Made by a program: the position numbers and the translations under genes. This document shows positions 35,177 through 43,751 of a DNA stretch of 64,000 bases, piece by piece. The DNA lies in the NCBI GenBank assembly GCA_026702615.1, contig JAPPBY010000014.1, forward strand, positions 1 through 64,000. Direction: 5' to 3'. The stretch comes from Chloroflexota bacterium (GTDB taxonomy: Bacteria > Chloroflexota > Dehalococcoidia > Tepidiformales > Tepidiformaceae). The notes under the pieces were generated by a model. The model saw nothing but the letters and a program-made list of their open reading frames with translations. It did not search any database and was not told the origin of the DNA. How positions within the stretch are numbered: the stretch's first letter is position 1; the number at the start of each line of letters is the position of its first letter.

Positions 35177-37534
35177 CTAGCTGAGAACGCCATCCGCCAC
35201 GAGCTCGCCGATGGCCTCCGGCGACATGTCCAGCAACTCCGTGAGCACGTCGAACGTGTCCGCCCCCAGCGACCGCGCCGCGTAGGCGGTCGTTGGCCGC
35301 TGCCCGTCGATGGAGGCCGGGAAGCGCTCGGCGCCCTGCTCGCCGCCGTCCTCGGTCGGAATCGTGCCCAGGAACTCCCGGTCGGCCAGATGCGGATCCC
35401 TCGTCGCGATGTCGCCTCCGTCCTGTACCGCCCCGGCCGCGATTCCGCGCGCCTGGCACGCATCCATCACCTCGTACCGGTCGCGACCCGCCGTCCAGGC
35501 CGACACACAGCCGTCCAGCGCGTCCTGGTTCGCGACGCGCGCCTCGTGTGTCGCGAAGCGCGGGTCGCCGGCGACCTCGGGGGCGCCCATCACGTCGCAG
35601 AGGGCGCGCCACTGCTCGTCGCCCCGCACCGCAATCGCGACCCAGCGGTCCTCCCCCGCCGCGGGGTAGATGCCGTGCGGCGCCCATGCCCCGAACGGGT
35701 GGCGGTTCGCGACCGGCCCCGGGTCCGCGCCGTTCGCGAAGTAGTCGAGCATCGCCGGACCCATCAGCCCCAGACCCAGCTCGTATTGCGCAACGTCGAC
35801 ATCGAGCCCCTGCCCCGTTCGCCGCCGGTGCTCGACCCCCTCGAGGATGCCGAGCGCCGCTGCGACGCCGCTCAGGTGGTCCGTCAGCGAATAGCCGAAC
35901 CCGATGTCCGGGCGTCCGGGAACGCTCGTAAGGTAGGTCAGCCCCGTGATGGCGTGGATGGTGGGGGCGAAGGTGACGAAGTCCCGCCACGGCCCCGAGT
36001 TCCCCATGCCCCCCATCGAGACCACGGTCAGGCCGGGCGCGGACTCAGCCAGCCCCTCCCGGCTCAGCCCCCAGCGCGCCAGCACCCCGGCGCTGAAGTT
36101 ATCGACGATCGCGTCGCACTGGCCAGCCAGCCGGCGGGCCAGCTCCCGCGCCTCGTCCCGACTCATATCGAGGCAGATGTTCCGCTTGTTGCGGTTCCAG
36201 CTCAGGTAGTAGGGGTGGTTGAGCGTGTTCGCCCCCGCGTTGCGTGCAGCCGTCCCCACCTTGATCACGTCCGCTCCGAGGTCCGCCAGCACACGCGTCC
36301 CGAAGGGCCCCGCCAGCACGTGCGTGAAGTCGAGTACCCGCAGCCCCGCCAGCGGCGCCCCAGCCGTGGGCTGCCCCGTCACCGCCTCCAGCTCCCGACG
36401 CTCCCCCCAGACCGCCTCGTCGACGCGAGTGGCCGGCCCGGGCGCCGGCCCGTCGGCCTCGGTCGAGATCAACCGCCCCGGGAAGCGCACGCTCCCGTAG
36501 CCCTCCACGTCGTGTTCGGTGAAGTACCCGCGCGCCTCGACCTGCGGCGTCGCGACGGCCTTGCTCACCGGCCACACCGCCCCGAACGGCAACCGCTTCC
36601 GTTGCGCCTCCATGAACAGCTCATCCGCGACGTTCTCCGCCGTCCAGTCGCGCAGCGTCGCCATCACGTGCGCCATGTCCTTCACCAGCGCGATCAGGTC
36701 CGGATAGCGCTCCCGATCGGTCAGGTCCCCGGCCGAGTCCGTTTCCTCGAGCCACGGGATCAGCTTGTCGATCAGCCCCAGCGAGGGCGTCACCATCAGC
36801 CCGTTGCCGTCGCGATCCGTGTAGCACTCGTAGCCGCCGCTCCAGTGCAGGCTCCCCTGGCGCTGCGCGATCGCCGTCGTCCAGCGTCCGCCCTCCGGGA
36901 AGAACCATTGCATCAGCATCTGCTCGGTGTTCGCCACGAGCGTCTCGTGGCTGGAGAGGTCGAAGTGGCAGCCCTTTCCGCTCGCATCGCGCAGGCGCAC
37001 GCCCGCGAGCGCGCAGCAGGCGGCGTAGAAACCGACGATGTGCGCCGTCTGGTTCCCGTACCCGGTCAGCGGCGGCGTCTCCGCCGTCCCCGTGACCGAC
37101 GCCGCCCCGCTCAGCGCATTCGCCACGAGGTCGTTCACAGCCAGCCCCGCCCACGGCCCCTCCTGCCCCATCGGCGTGACCGAGAGGCGCACCAGCTGCG
37201 GGAACGCCTCGCCCAGCGTTTCCGTGTCGAACGGCGCCTCGTCGCCGCGCCAGTCCTCGATCAGCAGGTCTGCCTCAGCCAGCAGCTCGCGCCCCTTGTC
37301 GCTCGCGAGATCGAGCGCGACTACCCGCTTCCCGGCGTTGTACCAGGCCGCCTGGATCGACACCCCGCTCTCGCCGAAGAAGGGCGGCTCGGACTCGAGT
37401 CCGTCGCCGTCCGACGGAGTCACCCGCAAGACATCGGCGCCGCCGTCGGCGAGTAACCGTCCGGCGAACGCCCCGGCCCAGCCTGCCTGCTCGACGACGC
37501 GGAGCCCTGCCAGCGGTGTGCTCGTGCGCTCCAT
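35177..37534 (-). CDS. Tandem CaiB/BaiF (class III) CoA-transferase fusion
   Basis: 785 residues, about twice a single CoA-transferase. Both halves start with the family motif: PLAGLRVVEQAGWAGAFAGRLLADGGADVLRV near residue 5, and PLAGLRVLDFTHVLAGPFGTRVLADLGADVIKV near residue 400. The second half keeps the full canonical run with a NFSAGVLARWGL and GYSLTDHLSG segment. The first half has diverged around its expected catalytic Asp region. Start ATG 37534 is 8 nt after TACGAT on the minus strand, which argues against a longer upstream start. The donor and acceptor acids are unknown. Confidence 0.9.
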   Translation of the reverse strand: MERTSTPLAGLRVVEQAGWAGAFAGRLLADGGADVLRVTPSDGDGLESEPPFFGESGVSIQAAWYNAGKRVVALDLASDKGRELLAEADLLIEDWRGDEAPFDTETLGEAFPQLVRLSVTPMGQEGPWAGLAVNDLVANALSGAASVTGTAETPPLTGYGNQTAHIVGFYAACCALAGVRLRDASGKGCHFDLSSHETLVANTEQMLMQWFFPEGGRWTTAIAQRQGSLHWSGGYECYTDRDGNGLMVTPSLGLIDKLIPWLEETDSAGDLTDRERYPDLIALVKDMAHVMATLRDWTAENVADELFMEAQRKRLPFGAVWPVSKAVATPQVEARGYFTEHDVEGYGSVRFPGRLISTEADGPAPGPATRVDEAVWGERRELEAVTGQPTAGAPLAGLRVLDFTHVLAGPFGTRVLADLGADVIKVGTAARNAGANTLNHPYYLSWNRNKRNICLDMSRDEARELARRLAGQCDAIVDNFSAGVLARWGLSREGLAESAPGLTVVSMGGMGNSGPWRDFVTFAPTIHAITGLTYLTSVPGRPDIGFGYSLTDHLSGVAAALGILEGVEHRRRTGQGLDVDVAQYELGLGLMGPAMLDYFANGADPGPVANRHPFGAWAPHGIYPAAGEDRWVAIAVRGDEQWRALCDVMGAPEVAGDPRFATHEARVANQDALDGCVSAWTAGRDRYEVMDACQARGIAAGAVQDGGDIATRDPHLADREFLGTIPTEDGGEQGAERFPASIDGQRPTTAYAARSLGADTFDVLTELLDMSPEAIGELVADGVLS

Positions 37535-37710
37535 CGCGCGAAATCGTACGGAGCGATCCCCCAGTGCGCGAGGGCACGCCCTTTCGGTCACCTCGCGCCG
37601 GGCGCGGAACGCCGGAGCATTCGTTGACCCGCTCTGTGCAGCTTCGTACGGTGTAGCCGCGCCGCCCAGGCCTATCGAACCCGGTGCAGCACACGCGCGA
37701 GGAGCAAGGT

Positions 37711-38445
37711 TTGCCGCGATTCGCGTTGGCCATGGCGAAGCGGATCCTGGGCGCGCTTCGAGACCTGTCTCCCATCTTCGCCGTTGTCATCTTCTTCCAG
37801 GTCGTGGTGCTGCAGCAGCCATTTCCCGATATCGCCAACGTCGTCGTCGGGCTCGTATGCGTCGTCCTGGGGCTGGCCCTGTTCGTCCAGGGCCTGGAGA
37901 GCGGGCTGTTCCCCCTGGGCGAAGCGCTGGCCCAGGGGATGGCGCGCAAGGGAAGCGCGACGGCCCTACTGGCCCTGGGGTTCTGTCTCGGCTTCGGCAC
38001 CACCGTGGCTGAGCCGGCCCTGATTGCCGTGGCGGCCGAGGGGGCGCAGGTGGCCGCGGATGCGCAGTTCATCGGCGATAGCCAGGCGGCCCAGGACCGC
38101 TACGCCCTTGAAGTGCGCCTTGTGGTCGCCGTCGCCGTCGGCATCGCCATCGTCCTGGGCGTGCTGCGCATCCTCAAGGGGTGGCCCATTCACCTCTTCA
38201 TCATCAGCGGCTACGTGCTGGTTATGGCCATGACCCTGTTCGCGCCCGATGAGATCGTGGGCGTGGCCTACGACTCCGGCGGCGTGACGACCAGCACGAT
38301 CACCGTGCCGCTGATCACCGCGCTCGGGGTGGGCCTCGCCTCCACCATCCGCGGCCGCAACCCCATGCTCGACGGCTTCGGGCTGATCGCCTTCGCCAGC
38401 CTCACCCCCATGATCGGCGTGCTGGGCTACGGGATGGTGGTGTGA
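37711..38445 (+). CDS. DUF1538 membrane protein, subunit A
   Basis: Polytopic membrane protein of the DUF1538 family with six or more hydrophobic segments. The signature is [37 protein letters not shown] and [18 protein letters not shown]. It pairs with a second copy directly downstream. Function is not established; the duplicated layout and partners suggest a transport pathway. The start is uncertain: TTG 37711 has GAGGAG 6 nt before it and is used here; GTG 37684 and ATG 37732 are alternatives. Confidence 0.85.
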   Translation: MPRFALAMAKRILGALRDLSPIFAVVIFFQVVVLQQPFPDIANVVVGLVCVVLGLALFVQGLESGLFPLGEALAQGMARKGSATALLALGFCLGFGTTVAEPALIAVAAEGAQVAADAQFIGDSQAAQDRYALEVRLVVAVAVGIAIVLGVLRILKGWPIHLFIISGYVLVMAMTLFAPDEIVGVAYDSGGVTTSTITVPLITALGVGLASTIRGRNPMLDGFGLIAFASLTPMIGVLGYGMVV

Positions 38446-39239
38446 TGCTGGACTTCCTGGCGGACGTTGGCGAAACCGTGCTCTCCACGTTGCGGGACGT
38501 GACCCCCATCGTCGTCATCCTGGTCGTGTTCCAGGTAGCGGTGCTGCGACGCCGGCTGCCCAACATCAGGGGCATCGCCACCGGGTCGGTCATGGTGCTG
38601 CTGGGGCTGGCGCTCTTCCTCATCGGGCTGGAGCAGGCGCTCTTCCCGATCGGCGAGACGATGGCGCAACAGCTCACCGAGAAGGCAGGCGCGGGGGCGG
38701 GCGCGCTGGCGGGCGCGGTGCGCTGGCAGGACTACTGGGTGGTGTATCTCTTCGCCGCCGCCATCGGCTTTGCGACCACGGTAGCCGAGCCCTCCCTCAT
38801 CGCCGTCGCGCTCAAGGCCAAAGAGGTCTCTGGCGGAGCGGTGAACGCCTGGGGACTGCGCATCGCCGTGGCCGTGGGCGTCGCCATCGGGGTGTCGCTG
38901 GGGTGCTTCCGCATCGTGACGGGCACGCCCCTGCCCTGGTACATCGTCGTCGCCTACGTCGTCGTCATCATCCAGACGTTCCTGAGCAGCCGCACGATTA
39001 TCCCGCTGGCCTACGACAGCGGGGGCGTCACCACCTCGACCGTCACGGTGCCGGTGGTGGCGGCCCTGGGGCTGGGCCTGGCCGCCAACGTCCCCGGTCG
39101 CAGCCCGCTCATCGACGGCTTCGGGCTCATCGCCTTCGCCAGTGTCTTTCCCATCATCTCGGTGCTAGGCTACGCCATCGTCGCCGATGGGCTGGAACGC
39201 TGGCGCAGGCGGAGCGAACGCCAGGAGGTGGAGCCATGA
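38445..39239 (+). CDS. DUF1538 membrane protein, subunit B
   Basis: Second DUF1538 paralogue, with the same blocks: LFLIGLEQALFPIGETMA, GFATTVAEPSLIAVALKAKE and [25 protein letters not shown], ending in a short basic cytoplasmic tail. Its start overlaps the stop of subunit A (TGATG; a GTG 3 nt earlier would give GTGA). The two proteins are alike enough to come from duplication and may form a heterodimer. The conserved DSGGVTTST and TTVAEP loops are likely the working centre. Confidence 0.87.
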   Translation: MLDFLADVGETVLSTLRDVTPIVVILVVFQVAVLRRRLPNIRGIATGSVMVLLGLALFLIGLEQALFPIGETMAQQLTEKAGAGAGALAGAVRWQDYWVVYLFAAAIGFATTVAEPSLIAVALKAKEVSGGAVNAWGLRIAVAVGVAIGVSLGCFRIVTGTPLPWYIVVAYVVVIIQTFLSSRTIIPLAYDSGGVTTSTVTVPVVAALGLGLAANVPGRSPLIDGFGLIAFASVFPIISVLGYAIVADGLERWRRRSERQEVEP

Positions 39240-39586
39240 AGATGGCCCTGGTCGTCGCCCTCGTAAGCGACGAGAAGACGGACCACATCATCGAAGCTGC
39301 GCGCGCGGGCGGCGCCACGGGCGACACCATCATCAGCAGCGTGCGCGGCGAGGGGCTGAAGCCGAGAAAGACCTTTCTCGGGCTGGACCTGACGGCGAGG
39401 CGCGACGTGGTCCTGTTCCTCGTGGCCGAGCCGCGGGCACGGGACATCCTCGAGCGCATCGCGGAGGCCGGCGGCATGGACCAGGAGAGCGGCGCCGGCG
39501 TCGCCTTTCAGATCACGATCGAGGACGCCGTGGGCCTCTCCACCCAGCTGCCGAGGCTTATGGAGGAGTTGGAAGGGGACCTATGA
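39236..39586 (+). CDS. PII-like signalling protein
   Basis: 116 residues with the PII/GlnB fold pattern: MALVVALVSDEKTDHIIEAARAGGATGDTII, the loop stretch RGEGLKPRKTFLGLDL where GlnB has its T-loop, and DVVLFLVAEPRARDILERIAEAGGMDQESGAGVAFQITI. It lacks the GlnB uridylylated Tyr context, so it is an atypical PII. By position (4-nt overlaps with both neighbours) it should regulate the DUF1538 pair, as SbtB does for SbtA; that comparison is inference. Confidence 0.8.
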   Translation: MKMALVVALVSDEKTDHIIEAARAGGATGDTIISSVRGEGLKPRKTFLGLDLTARRDVVLFLVAEPRARDILERIAEAGGMDQESGAGVAFQITIEDAVGLSTQLPRLMEELEGDL

Positions 39587-39993
39587 ACGAACAGGGCGAC
39601 GACAGGGTGATACGCGTATCCGACCTCATGGGGCCGGAGGTGCACACCATCGATGGGCTGGCGACAGCGGCCGAGGCCATGGCCGCGATGAAACAGCTGC
39701 AGATCAGTTCGCTGGTAGTCAACCGGCGCGACGACGACGACGAGCTCGGCGTCGTGACGGTGAGCGACCTGGCGCGAGAGGTGATCACCCGCGATCGCGC
39801 CCCTGAGCGCGTCAACGTCTACGAGATCATGACGAAGCCCGCGTTGACGGTGCGCTCGGGCATGCTGGCGCGCTATGCGGTGCGACTCCTGGTGCGGTTT
39901 GGCGTCTCCCGCGCCCTCGTAGTCGACGACGACGGGACGCCCCGGGGCCTGGTTACGTTGCGCGACCTGGTGCTGGGGCTGACGCCGGAGTAG
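39583..39993 (+). CDS. Tandem CBS-domain protein
   Basis: 136 residues made of two CBS domains (VSDLMGPEVHTIDGLATAAEAMAAMKQLQISSLVV; VYEIMTKPALTVRSGMLARYAVRLLVRFGVSRALVVDDDGTPRGLVTL). A CBS pair commonly binds ATP, AMP or other adenosyl ligands. It starts in a 4-nt overlap with the PII-like gene and is the last gene of the DUF1538 operon, so it probably adds a second, energy-linked input to the membrane proteins. Confidence 0.88.
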   Translation: MNEQGDDRVIRVSDLMGPEVHTIDGLATAAEAMAAMKQLQISSLVVNRRDDDDELGVVTVSDLAREVITRDRAPERVNVYEIMTKPALTVRSGMLARYAVRLLVRFGVSRALVVDDDGTPRGLVTLRDLVLGLTPE

Positions 39994-40004
39994 CCGGCTC
40001 ACGC

Positions 40005-40790
40005 CTACAGGTGGGCGGAGACGCCCCCGTCGATACGGAACACCTGCCCGCTCAGGAACCCGGCGGCGTCTGATGCCAGCAGCACGGCCAGCGGGCCCAG
40101 GTTCTCGGCGCCCCCGAAACTCCGCATCGGGATGAATCGCAGCAGCAGGTTGTCGGCGGGGTCGTCGCTGCCCCGCCCGGTCGTCCAGTCCATCCACCCG
40201 GTCGCGATGCTGTTCACCGTGACCGCCGGCGCAAGCTCCTGGCTCAGCGACGTTGCCATCCCGAACACACCTGCCTTCGCCGCTGCGTAGGCGCTCAGGT
40301 TGTTGACACCCCGCTCCCCGAAGATGCTGTTCACGAAGATGAGACGCCCCGTCTCCCCCTCCCCCAGCTCCCGCACCCACGCCCGCGCCGCATAGAACGC
40401 CCCGCTCTGGTTCACCGCCTGCACATTCGCGAACTCCGCGTCGCCCGTCTTGTCGATCGGCTTCGCCAACGGAAGGTCGGCGTTGTAGACCAGCACCGAA
40501 GGCGTTCCGAACTCCTTCACGAGCTGCCGCAACCCCACCCGCACGTTCGTCGGCAGCGTCACGTCCCAGCCCTGGCTGAATGTCTCCCGCCCGAGGTTCG
40601 CCACCGCCCGGCTCGCGCGCTTGGCCGCCATCACCTCGTCCCCGTCCATCGTCGCGGAGGCCACCGCCACGTCCGCCCCCGCCTCCGCCAGCGCCTCCGT
40701 GATCATGCGCCCCGCCGGATTCGCGAACCCCACGACGAGCGCCCGCTTCCCGCTGAGGTCGTACCCCTCCTGCCGCTCCCAATCAGCCAC
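40005..40790 (-). CDS. SDR-family oxidoreductase (atypical cofactor loop)
   Basis: Short-chain dehydrogenase/reductase, 261 residues. The catalytic set is visible: Asn region (NADLPLAK), Ser in IFVNSIFGERG and YxxxK in SAYAAAKAG. The cofactor loop reads VVGFANPAGRM instead of TGxxxGxG, so it is degenerate there, closer to enoyl-ACP-reductase-like members. The C-terminus (GQVFRIDGGVSAHL) is SDR-typical. It overlaps the upstream SDR by 8 nt, so the two are co-translated and probably act on related substrates. Confidence 0.85.
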   Translation of the reverse strand: MADWERQEGYDLSGKRALVVGFANPAGRMITEALAEAGADVAVASATMDGDEVMAAKRASRAVANLGRETFSQGWDVTLPTNVRVGLRQLVKEFGTPSVLVYNADLPLAKPIDKTGDAEFANVQAVNQSGAFYAARAWVRELGEGETGRLIFVNSIFGERGVNNLSAYAAAKAGVFGMATSLSQELAPAVTVNSIATGWMDWTTGRGSDDPADNLLLRFIPMRSFGGAENLGPLAVLLASDAAGFLSGQVFRIDGGVSAHL

Positions 40791-41619
40791 GGGACTGCGC
40801 CTCTACCTCGTCTGGCGCATGGCCCGTTGGCGCGATGCCGCCCGCCAGCCCGCCACCGTCGATCGGGTAGTTCGCGCCCGTCACGTAGCTCGACGCGTCG
40901 CTGCAGAGGAACAGGGCTAGCGGTCCCAGCTCCCACGCCTGCCCCAGCCGCCGCGCCGTGATGTAGCTCCCCCGCTTGCGAATCGCCTCCGCCTCCTCCT
41001 CGGTCTCCGTCGGGCGCTGCTCGACCAGCCCCGGCGTGATGCAGTTCACGCGGATACCGTCGCGTGCGACCGCGCTCGCCACCGTTTGCGTGAAATTGAT
41101 GACGCCCGCCTTCGCCGCCGCATACGTCGGGCTCTGCGGGGTCGCCCGCATGCCCATCCCGCTCGCGATGTTGAGGATGGCGCCGCTCCCCTGCGGACGC
41201 ATGTGCCGCAGCGCCGCCCGCGTGCAGTAGAACGTCCCGTTCAGATTGACGGCGATCCCCCCCAGCCAGTCCTCGTCCTCGATCTCCCACACCGCCTTCC
41301 CCCGCCCCGGCGAGTCGCCGATGCCGGCGTTGTTCACCATGATGTCTAGCCGCCCGAAGCGCTCCACCGTCGCCTCGATGAGCCGGTCGCACTCCGCGCT
41401 CGACGTGATGTCCGTCGCGACCGTGAGCGGCTCCCGCCCGCTCTGCTCGGCCAGGAACACGGCCGTCGCTTCGAGTTGCGCCGGCGTCCGCGAGGCGATG
41501 CACACGTCCGCGCCCGCCAGCATCAGCGAGCGCGCCATCTCCCGCCCCAGCCCCCGGCTCCCCCCGGTGACGATGGCGACCCGTCGTGGCGGTCCATCCA
41601 GTCGCAGCGCTTCCAGCAA
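40783..41619 (-). CDS. SDR-family oxidoreductase
   Basis: Classical SDR with TGGSRGLG cofactor motif, NNAG (MVNNAGIG), catalytic Ser (NIASGMGM) and YxxxK (PTYAAAKAG). The start is placed at TTG 41619 because GGGAGGGG lies 7 nt upstream; the frame is open further upstream but that stretch is not SDR-like. It is the first gene of a two-gene operon. Substrate unknown. A divergent sbcD gene begins about 80 nt away. Confidence 0.9.
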   Translation of the reverse strand: MLEALRLDGPPRRVAIVTGGSRGLGREMARSLMLAGADVCIASRTPAQLEATAVFLAEQSGREPLTVATDITSSAECDRLIEATVERFGRLDIMVNNAGIGDSPGRGKAVWEIEDEDWLGGIAVNLNGTFYCTRAALRHMRPQGSGAILNIASGMGMRATPQSPTYAAAKAGVINFTQTVASAVARDGIRVNCITPGLVEQRPTETEEEAEAIRKRGSYITARRLGQAWELGPLALFLCSDASSYVTGANYPIDGGGLAGGIAPTGHAPDEVEAQSRG

Positions 41620-41701
41620 CGTAACCCCTCCCGAGCGGTGAAAGATACGCCCCTCACGTCCCAGGATCGCCCTCCCACAGCAGTCAGGCAGCGTACGATG
41701 T

Positions 41702-42994
41702 ATGAAGCTGATGCGCGTACTCCATTTCGCTGATCTCCACATCGGCGTCGAGCTCTATGGGCGGCCCCTCCCCGGGAAGCCCTGGTCCTCGCGCATGCAG
41801 GACTTCCTCACTGCCTTCGACTTCCTCGTCGACTACGCCCTAGAGGAGCACGTCGACGCCGTCATCTTCGCCGGGGACGCCTACAAGGCCCGCGAGCCGA
41901 GCCAGACGCACCAGCGCGAGTTCGCCAGGCGCATCCGCCGCCTCAGCGAGGCCGGCATCGCTACCTTCCTCCTCGTCGGAAACCACGATCTGCCCAACGC
42001 CGAATCGCGCGCCCATGCCCTCGAGATCTTCCGCACCCTCGACGTCCCCAATGTCACCGTCGGCGATGCCGGCTGGTTCCAGCGCGAGGGCCACGTTCCA
42101 CAGGTGATCGAGACGCGCGCCGGCCCGCTGCAGGTCGCGTTCGTCCCCTGGCCGCAGGTGTCACAGCTGCTTGCCAGCAGCGAGGAAGCGGAGAGCGCCT
42201 CCATCGAGCAGCTCTACAAGCTCATCGAACGCGCCATCTCCGACCTCGTTGTCGCCCAGGGCGAGAAGATCGACCCCGACGTGCCCGCCATCCTCACCTG
42301 CCACCTTCCCCTCAGCGACCAGCTCGTCGCCGAGAACAAGGGCAGTGAGTACTGGATGCAGAGCGGCACGGTCCCCCGCGTCCCCCTTAGCGCCCTCCAC
42401 ATGGACAAGTTCGATTATGTCGCGCTTGGCCACCACCACAACGCCATGCAACTCAACACCCACCCGCCCTGCTGGTACTCCGGCGCCCTCCAGGAGGTCG
42501 ATTTCGGCGACGCGCGCACGGCCAAGGGCTTCATGACCCTAGAGTTCGACACGTCCAGGCCCCGCGGCGAACGACTCACGGGCACCGGCGCCCCCCGCCT
42601 CGTCAAGGCGCCCAGCCGCCCCTTCGTCACCATCGCGGTGAAACCCCGCGACGCGGACCCGAACGAGGAAGTCCTGGCCACCATTCGCAAGCACGACGTC
42701 ACGGATGCGATCGTGAAAGTCGAGGTGCACCTCGATCGCGACCAGGAGACCCTGCTGAGGCTTTCCGAAGCGCGAAGCGCCCTTGCTGACGCCCACGTCA
42801 TCGCCGGCATCCGCACCTTCCTGCCCGACGAGAGCCGCTTGCCCCTCCCGCCCAACGTCCAGCCCGACGCCTCCTCCCCGGTCGAGACGCTGGACACGTA
42901 CCTGAAGCTGCGGGAGGTTGCGGACGAGCGCCGCGAACGCCTGCTCGCCGCCGCCGCCGAGATCATCGAGGAGAGCGAAGTAGTTGGCGTCTGA
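41702..42994 (+). CDS. SbcD/Mre11-family exonuclease
   Basis: 430-residue metallophosphoesterase of the SbcD type. Metal-binding motifs are FADLHIGVE (DxH), IFAGDAYKA (GD), LVGNHDLPNA (GNHD), LTCHLPLSD (H) and ALGHHHNAM (GHxH). A capping C-terminal domain (about 290-430) follows. It starts an operon with a second, shorter metallophosphoesterase and an SbcC-like ATPase. Role: processing of DNA ends and hairpins with SbcC. An in-frame ATG at 41711 is an alternative start; TACGAT lies just upstream. Confidence 0.9.
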   Translation: MKLMRVLHFADLHIGVELYGRPLPGKPWSSRMQDFLTAFDFLVDYALEEHVDAVIFAGDAYKAREPSQTHQREFARRIRRLSEAGIATFLLVGNHDLPNAESRAHALEIFRTLDVPNVTVGDAGWFQREGHVPQVIETRAGPLQVAFVPWPQVSQLLASSEEAESASIEQLYKLIERAISDLVVAQGEKIDPDVPAILTCHLPLSDQLVAENKGSEYWMQSGTVPRVPLSALHMDKFDYVALGHHHNAMQLNTHPPCWYSGALQEVDFGDARTAKGFMTLEFDTSRPRGERLTGTGAPRLVKAPSRPFVTIAVKPRDADPNEEVLATIRKHDVTDAIVKVEVHLDRDQETLLRLSEARSALADAHVIAGIRTFLPDESRLPLPPNVQPDASSPVETLDTYLKLREVADERRERLLAAAAEIIEESEVVGV

Positions 42995-43751
42995 ACCCCG
43001 TCCCCTCCGGCTGGTGCATACCTCCGACGTCCACCTCGGCGCCTACTCGGCCAGTCCGCGCGGACGCGAAGAGCCCCGCAGTCGCCGCCTCGAAGCCGGC
43101 TTCGAGGCCGTCATCGACCTCGCCCGCGGCTCCGAGGCCGACCTCCTCCTCATCGCCGGCGACTTCTTTGACCATGCCCGCATCGGGCCGGAGGTGATCG
43201 CCTTCGCCGCCGACCAGATCAACCGCTTCCCCGGCCGGACCGTCCTCCTGCCCGGCAACCACGACCCCATCGGGCGCCACGGCCCCCACGAGCGCCACGA
43301 CCTCGAAGGGCTCGCGCCCCGCCTCCGCCTCGTCCGCAACCCCGAGGGCGAGTTCCTCGACTTTCCTGAACTCGACCTCGCCGTCTGGGGGCGCGCCATC
43401 ACCGTCGATGTTCTGGAACGCCCCCTCGCCGAGCCCCCGCCCCGTCGCGAGGAACGCGCCTGGAACGTCGCCATCGCCCACGGCCACTCCGTCGCCGAGG
43501 ACGCCCAGCTGGAGCGCTCCCTGCGCATCACGCCGGACCACCTCGCCGAGAGCGCCCAGTGGGAGTACATCGCCCTCGGCCACTGGGACGTCCACAGCGA
43601 CGTTAGCCACGGTGGCGCTACCGCCGTCTACTCCGGTTCTCCCGCCTCCCTGGGTGACATCGGCTACGGCGTCGCCGTCGTCGTCGATCTCGACGCCTCC
43701 GGTGTGCGCTGGCACGCCCACAGCCTCGACCCCGCGGAGACCTCGCCGTGA
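42984..43751 (+). CDS. Second, short SbcD-like metallophosphoesterase
   Basis: 255 residues with an intact phosphoesterase core: HTSDVHLGAY (DxH), LIAGDFFDHA (GD), LPGNHDPIG (GNHD), IAHGHSV (H) and ALGHWDVH (GHxxxH variant of GHxH). It lacks the long capping domain of its neighbour. The start is TTG 42984, overlapping the first sbcD by 11 nt, and it overlaps sbcC by 4 nt. Two nuclease genes with a single SbcC is unusual; it may form a subunit or an alternative partner. Confidence 0.85.
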   Translation: MASEPRPLRLVHTSDVHLGAYSASPRGREEPRSRRLEAGFEAVIDLARGSEADLLLIAGDFFDHARIGPEVIAFAADQINRFPGRTVLLPGNHDPIGRHGPHERHDLEGLAPRLRLVRNPEGEFLDFPELDLAVWGRAITVDVLERPLAEPPPRREERAWNVAIAHGHSVAEDAQLERSLRITPDHLAESAQWEYIALGHWDVHSDVSHGGATAVYSGSPASLGDIGYGVAVVVDLDASGVRWHAHSLDPAETSP

